DNA of 64,000 nt from Acidovorax sp. CF316 (GTDB lineage Bacteria > Pseudomonadota > Gammaproteobacteria > Burkholderiales > Burkholderiaceae_C): assembly GCF_000276605.1 (NCBI RefSeq), contig NZ_AKJX01000093.1, positions 1 to 64,000 on the forward strand. The letters run 5' to 3'. The notes under the pieces were generated by a model. The model did no database searches. It worked only from the letters and a program-made list of their open reading frames with translations, and was not told the origin of the DNA. The translations under genes and the position numbers were made by a program. Within the stretch, counting starts at the first letter, position 1, and each line of letters starts with the position of its first letter. This document shows positions 54,169 to 63,732 of the stretch, piece by piece.

Positions 54169-56219
54169 TGTTCAGCACCCCCTGGCTCGACCTGCCGGCC
54201 CTGGACGCCGCAGGCGGCGAAGTCCACCTGCCCGGCTCCAAGAGCATCTCCAACCGCGTGCTGCTGCTGGCGGCCCTGAGTGCCGGCACCACCACCGTGC
54301 ACGACCTGCTGGCCTCGGACGACACCCGCGTCATGCTCGACGCCCTGCGCCAGATCGGCTGCACGGTGGACGAGGACGGCAGCACCACCGTGCGCATCAC
54401 CGGCCTGGGCGGCGGCACACCGCGCTCGCCCGCCAAACTCTTCATGGGCAATGCCGGCACGGCCATGCGCCCGCTCACGGCCGCGCTGTCGCTGCTGGGC
54501 GGCGAGTTCGAGCTGTCGGGCGTGCCGCGCATGCACGAGCGCCCCATCGGCGACCTGGTGGATGCACTGCGCCAGCTCGGCTGCCAGGTCGAGTACCAGG
54601 GCAATGATGGCTACCCGCCTCTGCGCATTGCGCACGGCCAGGGCGTACCGCCCCTGGCGCTGGCCGCGCCCATCCGCGTGCGCGGCGATGTCTCCAGCCA
54701 GTTCCTCACGGCCCTGCTCATGGCGCTGCCCCTGGCCGCGCGCGGGCAGGCCATCGAGATCGAGGTCGTGGGCGAGCTGATCTCCAAGCCCTACATCGCC
54801 ATCACCCTGCAGTTGCTGGCGCGCTTCGGCATCGCGGTCACGCACCAGGACTGGCAGCGCTTCACCATCCCCGCGGGTTGCCAGTACCGCTCGCCGGGCG
54901 AGATCCATGTCGAGGCCGATGCCTCCTCGGCCAGCTATTTCATCGCCCTGGGCGCGATTGCTGCAGGCCGCGAAGGCCTGCCCGAAGGCATCCGCATCCA
55001 CGGTGTGGGGCTCGATTCCATCCAGGGCGACATCCGCTTCGTCGAGGCTGCGCGCGCCATGGGCGCTCAGGTCACGGGCGGCGCCAACTGGCTGCACATC
55101 CGCCGCGGCGAGCCCGGCCAGGGCTGGCCACTCAAGGCCATCGACCTCGATTGCAACCACATTCCTGACGCGGCCATGACCCTGGCCGTGATGGCGCTGT
55201 ACGCCGAGGGCACCACCACGCTGACCAACATCGCCAGCTGGCGCGTGAAGGAGACCGACCGCATCGCCGCCATGGCCACCGAGCTGCGCAAGCTTGGCGC
55301 CACGGTGGAGGAAGGCGCCGACTTCATCCGCGTGACCCCGCCCGCGCAGCTGTCGGACTGGAAAGCCGCCAGCATCCACACCTACGACGACCACCGCGTG
55401 GCAATGTGCTTCTCGCTGGCCGCGTTCAACCCGGCCGGGCTGCCGGTGCGCATCGAAGACCCCAAGTGCGTGGCCAAGACCTTCCCGGACTACTTCGAGG
55501 CATTGTTCTCGGTGGCGCACGCCAGCACCGAGCGCATTCCGGTGATCTGCATCGACGGCCCCACGGCCTCGGGCAAGGGCACCGTGGCAGCGGCCGTGGC
55601 CCGTCGCCTGGGCTACCGCTTCCTCGACTCGGGCGCCATGTACCGCATCACGGCGCTGGCCGCCCTGCGCCAGGACCTGGCCATCGACGCCACCCACGAA
55701 TCCCGCATTGCCGACATGGCCAAGACCCTGCCCGTGCACTTCGAGGGCGGGCGCGTGTTGCTGGGCAACGACGACGTGACCGACGCCATCCGCACCGAAG
55801 AGGCAGGCATGAACGCCTCGCGCGTGTCCTCCCTGCCCGCCGTGCGCGAGGCCCTGGTGGACCTGCAGCACAGCTTTCGGCGCCTGCCGGGCCTGGTGGC
55901 CGACGGGCGCGACATGGGCACGGTGATCTTCCCCGGGGCTCCGCTCAAGGTGTACCTGACGGCCAGCGCCGCCTGCCGTGCGGAGCGCCGGTATAAGCAG
56001 TTGATTTCAAAGGGATTTTCAGCTAACATAGCCGACCTTCGCGCAGACCTTGAGGCGCGCGATGCGCGGGACAGCTCCCGCAGCGTCGCTCCCTTGAAGC
56101 CCGCGCAGGACGCCCTGGTGCTGGACAACTCCGAATTGACGATTGATGAAGCCGTCGATCAGGTGCTTGCCTGGTGGCAGGAACGCCAGCCCTTTGCAGC
56201 CTTGGCCGCACAGGGCTGA
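54168..56219 (+). CDS. aroA: Fused EPSP synthase (AroA) / cytidylate kinase (Cmk)
   Basis: A 683-residue bifunctional protein. Residues about 1-448 are 3-phosphoshikimate 1-carboxyvinyltransferase: [40 protein letters not shown] and [12 protein letters not shown] are the AroA signatures. Residues about 458-683 are CMP kinase: [20 protein letters not shown] contains the P-loop (464-472), then [26 protein letters not shown] and the [11 protein letters not shown] segment that binds CMP. The linker ([11 protein letters not shown]) holds no start codon or stop. Fused AroA-Cmk proteins are known from Comamonadaceae. The 3' end contains a probable rpsA promoter. Confidence 0.96.
   Translation: MFSTPWLDLPALDAAGGEVHLPGSKSISNRVLLLAALSAGTTTVHDLLASDDTRVMLDALRQIGCTVDEDGSTTVRITGLGGGTPRSPAKLFMGNAGTAMRPLTAALSLLGGEFELSGVPRMHERPIGDLVDALRQLGCQVEYQGNDGYPPLRIAHGQGVPPLALAAPIRVRGDVSSQFLTALLMALPLAARGQAIEIEVVGELISKPYIAITLQLLARFGIAVTHQDWQRFTIPAGCQYRSPGEIHVEADASSASYFIALGAIAAGREGLPEGIRIHGVGLDSIQGDIRFVEAARAMGAQVTGGANWLHIRRGEPGQGWPLKAIDLDCNHIPDAAMTLAVMALYAEGTTTLTNIASWRVKETDRIAAMATELRKLGATVEEGADFIRVTPPAQLSDWKAASIHTYDDHRVAMCFSLAAFNPAGLPVRIEDPKCVAKTFPDYFEALFSVAHASTERIPVICIDGPTASGKGTVAAAVARRLGYRFLDSGAMYRITALAALRQDLAIDATHESRIADMAKTLPVHFEGGRVLLGNDDVTDAIRTEEAGMNASRVSSLPAVREALVDLQHSFRRLPGLVADGRDMGTVIFPGAPLKVYLTASAACRAERRYKQLISKGFSANIADLRADLEARDARDSSRSVAPLKPAQDALVLDNSELTIDEAVDQVLAWWQERQPFAALAAQG
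56001..56029 (+). promoter_or_regulatory. Candidate sigma-70 promoter for rpsA inside the cmk part
   Basis: TTGATT (56001-56006) and TAACAT (56024-56029) are exactly 17 bp apart. The stretch between about 55990 and 56030 is AT-rich and uses rare codons (TTG, ATT, TCA, GGA, TTT, ATA) unlike the rest of the gene. The start site would lie about 375 bp upstream of the rpsA ATG. E. coli rpsA likewise has promoter activity within cmk. Confidence 0.7.
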
Positions 56220-56415
56220 CTGACAGGGCCGCAAGGCGCTGCCAACCAGGGCGAAAGCCCTGCAAGGCCCCCACGGTACCGCTCGCTCACAAGCGCACGG
56301 GCTGTGTGGATCAACCACAACCTAACCCGCGGCTTTGCCGCAAAAAACCACCGCAAGCAGCTATAAAAACGGAAGCAATGGTGCTCCCGGAATCCTGTTT
56401 GTGGCAAGGAAACAC

Positions 56416-58101
56416 ATGTCCGAATCTTTTGCCGCCCTTTTTGAAGAATCCCTGCAGCGTACCGAAATGCGCCCAGGCGAAGTGATCACCGCCGAAGTCG
56501 TGCGCGTGGAACACAACTTCGTCGTGGTCAACGCCGGCCTCAAGTCCGAAGCCTACGTGCCGCTGGAAGAGTTCAAGAACGACAAGGGCGAAGTCGAAGT
56601 CCAAGTGGGTGACTTCGTGTCGGTGGCCATTGGCTCCATCGAAAACGGCTACGGCGACACCATCCTGTCGCGCGACACCGCCAAGCGCCTGGCTTCGTGG
56701 ATGAGCCTGGAAAAGGCCCTGGAATCCGGCGAATTCGTCACCGGCACCACCAGCGGCAAGGTCAAGGGCGGCCTGACCGTTCTGGTCAACGGCATCCGCG
56801 CATTCCTGCCCGGTTCGCTGATCGACACGCGTCCGATCAAGGACCTGACGCCTTACGAAAACAAGACCCTGGAATTCAAGGTCATCAAGCTCGACCGCAA
56901 GCGCAACAACGTGGTGCTGAGCCGCCGTGCCGTGGTGGAAGCCTCCATGGGCGAAGAGCGCGCCAAGCTGATGGAAACCCTGAAGGAAGGCTCCATCGTT
57001 CAAGGCGTGGTCAAGAACATCACCGAATACGGTGCGTTCGTGGACCTGGGCGGCATCGACGGCCTGCTGCACATCACCGACATGGCATGGCGCCGCGTGC
57101 GTCACCCATCGGAAGTGGTGACGGCTGGCCAGGAAATCACGGCCAAGATCCTGAAGTTCGACACCGAGAAGAACCGTGTCTCGCTGGGTCTGAAGCAAAT
57201 GGGCGACGACCCATGGATGGGCGTGAACCGCCGCTACCCCCAAGGTACGCGCCTGTTCGGCAAGATCACGAACATTGCCGACTACGGCGCGTTCGTCGAA
57301 CTCGAACCCGGCATCGAAGGCCTGGTGCACGTTTCCGAAATGGACTGGACCAACAAGAACATCGCTCCCGCCAAGCTGGTTTCGCTGGGCGACGAAGTCG
57401 AAGTCATGGTTCTGGAAATCGACGAAGACAAGCGCCGCATCAGCCTGGGCATGAAGCAGTGCAAGGCCAACCCATGGCAAGAATTCGCACAGGACACGAA
57501 GCGCGGTGACCGCGTCAAGGGTCCGATCAAGTCGATCACCGACTTCGGCGTGTTCGTGGGCCTGGCTGCCGGCATCGACGGCCTGGTGCACCTGTCCGAC
57601 CTCTCGTGGAACGAACCCGGCGAAGCCGCTGTTCGCAACTACAAGAAGGGCCAGGAAGTGGAAGCCATCGTGCTGGCCGTGGACGTGGACCGTGAACGCA
57701 TCTCGCTGGGCATCAAGCAGCTCGACGGCGACCCATTCACGACCTTCGTGACCGTGAACGACAAGGGCCAGACGGTGACCGGCAAGGTCAAGACCGTGGA
57801 CGCCCGGGGCGCTGAAATCGACCTCGGCGAAGACATCGTGGGCTACCTGCGCGCTTCGGAAATCTCCCGCGACCGCGTGGAAGATGCCCGCAACGTGCTC
57901 AAGGAAGGCGACGAAGTCACCGCTGTGGTGGTCAATGTGGATCGCAAGACCCGCAACATCCAGCTGTCGATCAAGCAAAAGGACATGGCCGACGAGCAAG
58001 GCGCGATGGCCAGCCTGAGCCAGCAATCGAGCCGCGAAAGCGCCGGTACGACCAGCCTGGGCGCCCTGCTGCGCGCCAAGCTGGACAACTCCGACAAGTG
58101 A
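56416..58101 (+). CDS. rpsA: 30S ribosomal protein S1
   Basis: A 561-residue S1 protein, the usual length for six S1 repeats. It starts at ATG 56416 ([20 protein letters not shown]) with AAGGA six bases upstream. Repeats lie at about 20-86, 104-170, 191-259, 276-346, 363-433 and 450-519; those after the second share the pattern GAFV-L--GI-GL-H-S-- (e.g. [20 protein letters not shown]). S1 holds mRNA on the 30S subunit. The codon choice shows the bias of highly expressed genes (many GAA, AAG, ATC). The 196-bp leader behind aroA/cmk contains a small GCGGC/GCCGC hairpin and an A-rich stretch, suitable for autogenous control. Confidence 0.98.
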   Translation: MSESFAALFEESLQRTEMRPGEVITAEVVRVEHNFVVVNAGLKSEAYVPLEEFKNDKGEVEVQVGDFVSVAIGSIENGYGDTILSRDTAKRLASWMSLEKALESGEFVTGTTSGKVKGGLTVLVNGIRAFLPGSLIDTRPIKDLTPYENKTLEFKVIKLDRKRNNVVLSRRAVVEASMGEERAKLMETLKEGSIVQGVVKNITEYGAFVDLGGIDGLLHITDMAWRRVRHPSEVVTAGQEITAKILKFDTEKNRVSLGLKQMGDDPWMGVNRRYPQGTRLFGKITNIADYGAFVELEPGIEGLVHVSEMDWTNKNIAPAKLVSLGDEVEVMVLEIDEDKRRISLGMKQCKANPWQEFAQDTKRGDRVKGPIKSITDFGVFVGLAAGIDGLVHLSDLSWNEPGEAAVRNYKKGQEVEAIVLAVDVDRERISLGIKQLDGDPFTTFVTVNDKGQTVTGKVKTVDARGAEIDLGEDIVGYLRASEISRDRVEDARNVLKEGDEVTAVVVNVDRKTRNIQLSIKQKDMADEQGAMASLSQQSSRESAGTTSLGALLRAKLDNSDK

Positions 58102-58133
58102 GTGACGGCTTGACCTTCTGAAGGTCTCTGTCA

Positions 58134-58158
58134 GCGGGCGCCTCGTGCGCCCGCTTCT
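58134..58158 (+). terminator. Hairpin with T-rich tail behind rpsA
   Basis: GCGGGCGC (58134-58141) and GCGCCCGC (58147-58154) form a perfect 8-bp stem with loop CTCGT, followed by TTCTCTTTC. It lies between rpsA and ihfB, so it probably sets the ratio of S1 to IHF message by partial termination. Confidence 0.75.
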
Positions 58159-58182
58159 CTTTCTACCCGACATCCCGATACC

Positions 58183-58533
58183 ATGACCCGCTCTGACCTT
58201 GTTGAAGAACTGGCCGCCCGTTTTGGCCAGCTCACCCACCGCGATGCCGAGTACGCCGTCAAGACCATTCTTGACGCCGTGGGCGACGCGCTGGTGCGTG
58301 GCCATCGCATTGAGATCCGGGGTTTCGGCAGTTTCTCGGTGAACCACCGCCCGCCCCGCATGGGCCGCAACCCGCGCAGCGGCGAGGCCGTGGCCATCCC
58401 CGAAAAGCGCGTGCCCCACTTCAAGCCAGGCAAGGCCTTGCGCGAAGCCGTGGACAAGCGCACGGCCGAGATGGAAGACGACGGTACGCCCACCCCGGCG
58501 GCTGCGGCCAAGGCCACGGGCACTGCGGGTTGA
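58183..58533 (+). CDS. ihfB: Integration host factor subunit beta
   Basis: A 116-residue DNA-bending protein of the HU/IHF family. It starts [20 protein letters not shown]. The beta-arm region [20 protein letters not shown] contains the conserved Arg-Asn-Pro tip that inserts into the minor groove. The C-terminal helix ([12 protein letters not shown]) is followed by about 20 extra Ala/Thr/Pro-rich residues not present in E. coli IHF-beta. The rpsA-ihfB order is conserved in many proteobacteria. It forms a heterodimer with IHF-alpha encoded elsewhere. Confidence 0.96.
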   Translation: MTRSDLVEELAARFGQLTHRDAEYAVKTILDAVGDALVRGHRIEIRGFGSFSVNHRPPRMGRNPRSGEAVAIPEKRVPHFKPGKALREAVDKRTAEMEDDGTPTPAAAAKATGTAG

Positions 58534-58645
58534 CGCACTGCCGGGGCCGCGCGTCAACCAGGGCGTGCATTCCCCATGGGGGTGCGCACCATCCCAGGGA
58601 CGGCACCACCAGCGCCTTAGAATCTCCCCACCACCGGGGAGCCCC

Positions 58646-58957
58646 ATGAAATACCTCCTGTGGCTGCTCAAGGCAGCCATTTTTTTTACCCTCTTCGCGT
58701 TTGCGCTGAACAACCAGCAGGACGCCACCGTGCACTTCTTCTTCGGCACGCAGTGGCGCGCGCCGCTGGTGCTGGTCGTGCTCACGGCGTTCTCCGCCGG
58801 CCTCATCGTGGGCGTGCTGGGCATGGTGCCGCGCTGGTGGAAGCACCGCAGCGCAGCCCGCCAGGCCCTCAAGCAGGCGCCCCCCGCAACCCCCGCCAAG
58901 GCCGCCGTCCCGGCCGAAGCCGTACCTGCCGAGATGCCACCCATCCATGGAATTTGA
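58646..58957 (+). CDS. lapA: LPS assembly protein A (DUF1049)
   Basis: A 103-residue inner-membrane protein. The ATG at 58646 has GGGGAG in front. Two membrane helices are visible (KYLLWLLKAAIFFTLFAFAL and APLVLVVLTAFSAGLIVGVL), with LNNQQDATVHFFFGTQW between them, the LapA/YciS pattern. The C-terminal tail is Ala/Pro/Lys-rich. LapA works with LapB in control of LpxC turnover and lipopolysaccharide assembly. Its gene overlaps lapB by 11 bp. A TAGAAT sequence at 58618-58623 may be the -10 of its own promoter. Confidence 0.92.
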   Translation: MKYLLWLLKAAIFFTLFAFALNNQQDATVHFFFGTQWRAPLVLVVLTAFSAGLIVGVLGMVPRWWKHRSAARQALKQAPPATPAKAAVPAEAVPAEMPPIHGI

Positions 58958-60101
58958 CCTCAGCTGGATCCTCCTGGGCCTGCCGCTGGCCTTCGTGCTC
59001 GGCTGGCTGGCATCGCGCTTCGACCTGCGCCAGCTGCGCGCCGAAAACCGCCGCGCGCCCAAGGCGTACTTCAAGGGCCTGAACTTCCTGCTCAACGAAC
59101 AGCAGGACCAGGCCATCGATGCCTTCATCGAGGCCGTGCAGAACGACCCTGACACATCGGAGCTGCACTTTGCCCTCGGGAACCTGTTTCGCCGCCGCGG
59201 CGAATACGACCGGGCCGTGCGCGTGCACGAGCACCTGCTCTCGCGCGGCGACCTCAGCCGCACCGACCGCGAGCGCGCCCAGCATGCGCTGGCGCTCGAC
59301 TTCCTCAAGGCCGGCCTGCTCGACCGCGCCGAAGACGCGCTCAACCGCCTGGAGGGCACGCCCTTCGAGGCCCAGGCCCGGCTGGCGCTGCTGGCCATCT
59401 ACGAGCGCTCGCGCGACTGGCCCCACGCCACCACCATCGCGCGCAAGATGCACGATGCCGACCAGGGCGACTTCAGCACCCGCCAGGCGCACTACCTGTG
59501 CGAGCAGGCGGCGGCCCTCAGCGGCCAGGCCGACCATGCCGGCGCCCTGGCCCTGCTGGAGCAGGCCGTGGCCGCGGCCCCCGGCGCCGCGCGCGCGCGC
59601 ATCGACATGGCGCGCCTGCAGCACCTGATGGGCCAGCCCGCCGCCGCGCTGGCCACCCTGAAGGCGCTGGGCGAGCACAACCCCGCCGCCCTGCCCCTGG
59701 CCGCACCGCTGATGGTCGAGGCGGCCGCCAGCACCGGGCAGACGGTGCAGGCCCAGGCCCTGCTGCAGGAGCACTATGACGGCGGGCCCTCGCTGGACGT
59801 GCTGGAGAGCCTGGTCGCCATCGACACCGCCCAGGGCGCCGCAGAAAGCGCCCGCCAGCGCTATGTGGACCACCTGGACAAGGAGAAATCCCTGGTCGCC
59901 GCCGCCAAGTGGCTGGCTGGCGAGAAGCTGGAGCACGAGTCCTTCCACCCGCAGGTGCAGCGCGCGCTGGACCACGCCGTCAAGCCGCTCACGCGCTACC
60001 GCTGCGCGGCCTGCGGCTTCGAGGCGCGCCAGCATTTCTGGCAGTGCCCGGGCTGCCAGACCTGGGACAGCTACCCCGCCCGCCGCGTCGAGGAACTCTG
60101 A
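58947..60101 (+). CDS. lapB: LPS assembly protein B (TPR protein with rubredoxin-like zinc domain)
   Basis: A 384-residue protein anchored by an N-terminal helix (FDLSWILLGLPLAFVLGWLA). About nine TPR-like helical repeats fill residues 45-345 (e.g. AYFKGLNFLLNEQQDQAIDA, LHFALGNLFRRRGEYDRAVR). The C-terminal rubredoxin-type metal site has RCAACGFEARQHFWQCPGCQ, two CxxC pairs. LapB helps FtsH degrade LpxC and so balances LPS synthesis. All four Cys ligands and the N-terminal anchor are intact. It overlaps lapA, with which it acts. Confidence 0.96.
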   Translation: MEFDLSWILLGLPLAFVLGWLASRFDLRQLRAENRRAPKAYFKGLNFLLNEQQDQAIDAFIEAVQNDPDTSELHFALGNLFRRRGEYDRAVRVHEHLLSRGDLSRTDRERAQHALALDFLKAGLLDRAEDALNRLEGTPFEAQARLALLAIYERSRDWPHATTIARKMHDADQGDFSTRQAHYLCEQAAALSGQADHAGALALLEQAVAAAPGAARARIDMARLQHLMGQPAAALATLKALGEHNPAALPLAAPLMVEAAASTGQTVQAQALLQEHYDGGPSLDVLESLVAIDTAQGAAESARQRYVDHLDKEKSLVAAAKWLAGEKLEHESFHPQVQRALDHAVKPLTRYRCAACGFEARQHFWQCPGCQTWDSYPARRVEEL

Positions 60102-60169
60102 TCCCCCACGCACAGGGCAGGACCGATATGATGGCCGGCACCCAACAACACACCCAGGGAGTTGCATCC

Positions 60170-60604
60170 ATGTCCATCTTCAAGAAGTTCCTGCTCATCG
60201 CTGCCCTGCTGTTTGCCGGCACCGTGTCGGCCGCCGTGGACGTGAACAAGGCCAGCGCGGCCGAGCTCGACGGCATCAAGGGCATCGGCCCGGCCATGTC
60301 CGAGAAGATCATCAACGAGCGCAAGAACAGCGAGTTCAAGGACTGGAACGACTTCATCGGCCGCGTGGGCGGCGTGGGCGAGAAGACAGCGGCCAAGTTC
60401 TCGGCCGAGGGCCTGACCGTCAATGGCAAGCGCTTCAGCGCCGCCGCCCAGGCCAAGGCCGACAAGAAGAAGAAAGAAGCAGAAGCCAAGGCCAGCAAGA
60501 CGGCCGCCAAGGGCGAGGACAAGCCCGCGCGCCAGAAGAAGGACAAGGCCGCAGAGCCTGCTGCCGCCGCCCCGCAGGCGGCCGCCAGCGGCGCCAAGCA
60601 GTGA
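60170..60604 (+). CDS. ComEA-like helix-hairpin-helix protein with basic tail
   Basis: A 144-residue exported protein. ATG 60170 has GGGAG 10 bases upstream; a signal peptide follows (FKKFLLIAALLFAGTVSAAV). The mature N-terminal half is a ComEA-type HhH pair: VNKASAAELDGIKGIGPAMS and IGRVGGVGEKTAAKF. The C-terminal half (about 90-144) is a Lys/Ala/Glu-rich low-complexity tail like that of histone H1-like bacterial proteins. ComEA proteins bind DNA in the periplasm during uptake. The tail is longer and more basic than in typical ComEA, so a different DNA- or wall-binding role is possible. It is followed by an intrinsic terminator. Confidence 0.9.
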   Translation: MSIFKKFLLIAALLFAGTVSAAVDVNKASAAELDGIKGIGPAMSEKIINERKNSEFKDWNDFIGRVGGVGEKTAAKFSAEGLTVNGKRFSAAAQAKADKKKKEAEAKASKTAAKGEDKPARQKKDKAAEPAAAAPQAAASGAKQ

Positions 60605-60644
60605 AGCCGGCCCGCCCTGCGGGCGCCCCCGCATGGCACGCAGC

Positions 60645-60666
60645 AGCCCGCTTCGGCGGGCTTTTT
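60645..60666 (+). terminator. Intrinsic terminator behind the HhH protein gene
   Basis: AGCCCGC (60645-60651) and GCGGGCT (60656-60662) form a stem with the stable tetraloop TTCG, followed by TTTT. It is 41 bp past the stop and separates this gene from the antiporter operon. Confidence 0.9.
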
Positions 60667-60750
60667 CATGGCCAGCCCCCGGCCATGCGGGAGCCCTCTC
60701 TCCAGACGCTGAAAAGGGACTTTGGGAGCACGCCCTAAAATCGTTCGGGC

Positions 60751-63732
60751 ATGCCCCTGATCACCCTCATCCTTCTCCCCTTCATCGGCAGTCTTCTCGC
60801 GGCCGTCCTGCCCGCAAACGCCCGCAATACCGAGTCCACCCTGGCCGGGCTCATCGCCCTGTTCTGCACCGTGCAGGCCGCGCTGTACTTCCCCCAGATC
60901 GCCGGGGGCGAGGTGCTGCGCCAGGAGATCACCTGGCTGCCCGCGCTGGGACTGAACCTGGTGCTGCGCCTGGACGGCTTTGCCTGGATGTTCTGCATGC
61001 TGGTGCTGGGGGTGGGCTCGCTGGTGGTGCTGTATGCGCGCTACTACATGTCGGCGGCCGATCCGGTGCCGCGCTTCTTCTCGTTCTTCCTGGCCTTCAT
61101 GGGCGCCATGGTGGGGGTGGTGCTCTCGGGCAACATCATCCAGATCGCGCTGTTCTGGGAGCTGACCAGCCTGTTCTCCTTCCTGCTGATCGGCTACTGG
61201 CACCACCGCAAGGATGCGCGGCGCGGCGCGCGCATGGCGCTCACCGTCACGGGCACGGGCGGGCTGTGCATGCTGGCCGGCATGCTGGTGCTGGGCCACA
61301 TCGTGGGCAGCTACGACCTGGACCACGTGCTGGCCGCCAGCGCACTGATCCAGGCCCACCCGCTGTACCTCACGGCGCTGGTGCTGATCCTTTTGGGCGC
61401 GTTCACCAAGAGCGCCCAGTTCCCCTTCCACTTCTGGCTGCCCAATGCCATGGCGGCGCCCACGCCGGTGTCGGCCTATCTGCACTCGGCCACCATGGTC
61501 AAGGCCGGCGTCTTCCTGCTGGCGCGGCTGTGGCCGGCCCTGGCCGGCACGGAGCAGTGGTTCTGGCTGGTGGGCGGCGCGGGCCTGTGCACCTTGCTGG
61601 TCGGTGGCTATGCGGCCATGTTCCAGAACGACCTCAAGGGGCTGCTGGCCTACTCCACCATTTCGCACCTGGGCCTCATCACCCTGCTCCTGGGCCTGAA
61701 CAGCCCGCTCGCGGCCGTGGCCGCCGTGTTCCACATCATGAACCACGCGACCTTCAAGGCCTCGCTGTTCATGGCCGCCGGCATCGTCGACCATGAGAGC
61801 GGCACGCGCGACATCCGGCGCCTGTCGGGCCTGGTGCGCATGATGCCCATCACCGGCACGCTGGCCATGGTGGCCAGCGCCGCCATGGCCGGCGTGCCAC
61901 TGCTCAACGGCTTTTTGTCCAAGGAGATGTTCTTCGCCGAGACGGTGTTCGTGAACACCGTGCCCTGGCTCGAAACCTTGCTGCCCGTGGCGGCCACGGT
62001 GGCCGGCATCTTCAGCGTGGCCTATTCGCTGCGCTTCACGGTCGACGTGTTCTGGGGCCCGCCCGCCACCGACCTGCCCCACACCCCGCACGAGCCCCCG
62101 CACTGGATGCGCGTGCCGGTCGAGCTGCTGGTGCTGGCCTGCCTGGTGGTGGGCATGCTGCCGGCCTGGTCCGTGGGTGCCGTGCTGCAGGCCGCCGCAC
62201 GCCCCGTGGTGGGGGGCGAATTGCCCACCTACAGCCTGGCGGTGTGGCACGGCTTCAACACCCCGTTCGTGATGAGCCTGGTGGCCCTGGCCGGCGGCAT
62301 CGCGCTGTACCTGCTGCTGCGCTGGCTGCGCGCACGTGGCGCGCTCGATGCACCGCCGCTGATGCGCCACATCAATGGCAAACAGCTTTTCGAGGGGCTG
62401 CTGGCCTGGCTTTCGCTGGCCGGGCGCAAGGGCCGGAGCCTGCTGGGCACCGGACGCCTGCAGTGGCAGATGCTGTGGCTGGTGGCCGCGGCCCTGGTGG
62501 CCGGCACGCTGCCGCTGTGGGCCCGCGGCCTGCCCATCGGTGCGCGCGAGCAGCTGCCGCTGTCGCCGGCCTTCGCGGTGCTCTGGTTCCTGGGCTCGAT
62601 GTGCGCCGTGGCCGCCGCCTGGCAAGCCAAGTACCACCGGCTGGCCGCGCTGACCCTGCTCGGCGGTGCGGGGCTGTGCACCTGCCTGACCTTCCTGTGG
62701 TTCTCGGCACCCGATCTGGCGCTCACGCAGATCGTGGTGGAAGTGGTGACCACCATCCTCATCCTGCTGGGCCTGCGCTGGCTGCCGCGGCGCGACGAAA
62801 GCCTGCGCGTGCCCACCCTGGCACAGGAGCGGCGCACGCAGCTGCGCCGCTACCGCGACATGACGCTGGCCCTGCTCTCGGGCGCCGGCATGGCGCTGCT
62901 GTCCTTCGCCATGATGAGCCGCCCCTTCCCCGAAAGCACCTCCACCTTCTTCCTGGAGCACGCGCTCACCGACGGTGGCGGCACCAACGTGGTCAACGTG
63001 ATGCTGGTGGATTTCCGCGGCTTCGACACCTTCGGCGAGATCGTGGTGCTGGGCATCGTGGCGCTCACCGTGTATGCGCTGCTGCGGCGCTTCCGCCCGG
63101 CGCGCGAGGTGATGGACCTGCCGCCCCAGCAGCGCGCCGTGCCCGCCGACGTGGCCACCGACCTGGCCAACCCGCGCCAGACCACCGACACCGCCGTGGG
63201 CTACCTCATGGTGCCGGCCGTGCTGGTGCGCCTGCTGCTGCCGTTTGCGACCCTGGTGGCGGTGTACCTCTTCATGCGCGGGCACAACGAGCCCGGCGGC
63301 GGCTTCGTGGCGGGCCTGGTGTTCTCGGTGGCGCTGCTGCTGCAGTACATAGTCTCGGGCACCTCGTGGGTCGAAGCCCACCTGCCGCTGTACCCACGCC
63401 GCTGGATCGGCACCGGCCTCCTGATCGCCCTGGCCACGGGCCTCGGAGCGCTGTTCTGGGGCTACCCCTTCCTCACCAGCCACACGGCGCACCTGCACCT
63501 GCCGGTGGTGGGCGAGGTCCACGTGGCCAGTGCCCTGTTCTTCGACATCGGCGTGTTCACGCTGGTGGTGGGCTCCACCTTGCTGATCCTCACGGCCATT
63601 GCCCACCAATCGGTGCGCAGCCACCGCTTCAACGCCCGCGCCGCCGAGGAAGCGCAGGAGGAACAGGCCGCGGCCATGGCCGCACTGGCGGCATCCCCCC
63701 TGCAGAACAACAACACCCCAGGAGTTCGCTGA
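60751..63732 (+). CDS. phaAB: Monovalent cation/H+ antiporter, fused A-B subunit (Pha/Mrp type)
   Basis: A 993-residue membrane protein. Residues about 1-760 are the MrpA/PhaA part, related to NuoL: FFSFFLAFMGAMVGVVLSGN, LFWELTSLFSFLLIGYWHHR, AQFPFHFWLPNAMAAPTPVS and HIMNHATFKASLFMAAGIVD carry the proton-path residues. The C-terminal part (about 810-960) is the MrpB domain: VGYLMVPAVLVRLLLPFATL and RGHNEPGGGFVAGLVFSVAL. A-B fusion occurs in group 2 (Pha-type) antiporters. It exports Na+ or K+ against protons. A TAAAAT at 60736 and no ribosome site suggest a nearly leaderless mRNA. It overlaps the next gene (TGATG). Confidence 0.95.
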   Translation: MPLITLILLPFIGSLLAAVLPANARNTESTLAGLIALFCTVQAALYFPQIAGGEVLRQEITWLPALGLNLVLRLDGFAWMFCMLVLGVGSLVVLYARYYMSAADPVPRFFSFFLAFMGAMVGVVLSGNIIQIALFWELTSLFSFLLIGYWHHRKDARRGARMALTVTGTGGLCMLAGMLVLGHIVGSYDLDHVLAASALIQAHPLYLTALVLILLGAFTKSAQFPFHFWLPNAMAAPTPVSAYLHSATMVKAGVFLLARLWPALAGTEQWFWLVGGAGLCTLLVGGYAAMFQNDLKGLLAYSTISHLGLITLLLGLNSPLAAVAAVFHIMNHATFKASLFMAAGIVDHESGTRDIRRLSGLVRMMPITGTLAMVASAAMAGVPLLNGFLSKEMFFAETVFVNTVPWLETLLPVAATVAGIFSVAYSLRFTVDVFWGPPATDLPHTPHEPPHWMRVPVELLVLACLVVGMLPAWSVGAVLQAAARPVVGGELPTYSLAVWHGFNTPFVMSLVALAGGIALYLLLRWLRARGALDAPPLMRHINGKQLFEGLLAWLSLAGRKGRSLLGTGRLQWQMLWLVAAALVAGTLPLWARGLPIGAREQLPLSPAFAVLWFLGSMCAVAAAWQAKYHRLAALTLLGGAGLCTCLTFLWFSAPDLALTQIVVEVVTTILILLGLRWLPRRDESLRVPTLAQERRTQLRRYRDMTLALLSGAGMALLSFAMMSRPFPESTSTFFLEHALTDGGGTNVVNVMLVDFRGFDTFGEIVVLGIVALTVYALLRRFRPAREVMDLPPQQRAVPADVATDLANPRQTTDTAVGYLMVPAVLVRLLLPFATLVAVYLFMRGHNEPGGGFVAGLVFSVALLLQYIVSGTSWVEAHLPLYPRRWIGTGLLIALATGLGALFWGYPFLTSHTAHLHLPVVGEVHVASALFFDIGVFTLVVGSTLLILTAIAHQSVRSHRFNARAAEEAQEEQAAAMAALAASPLQNNNTPGVR

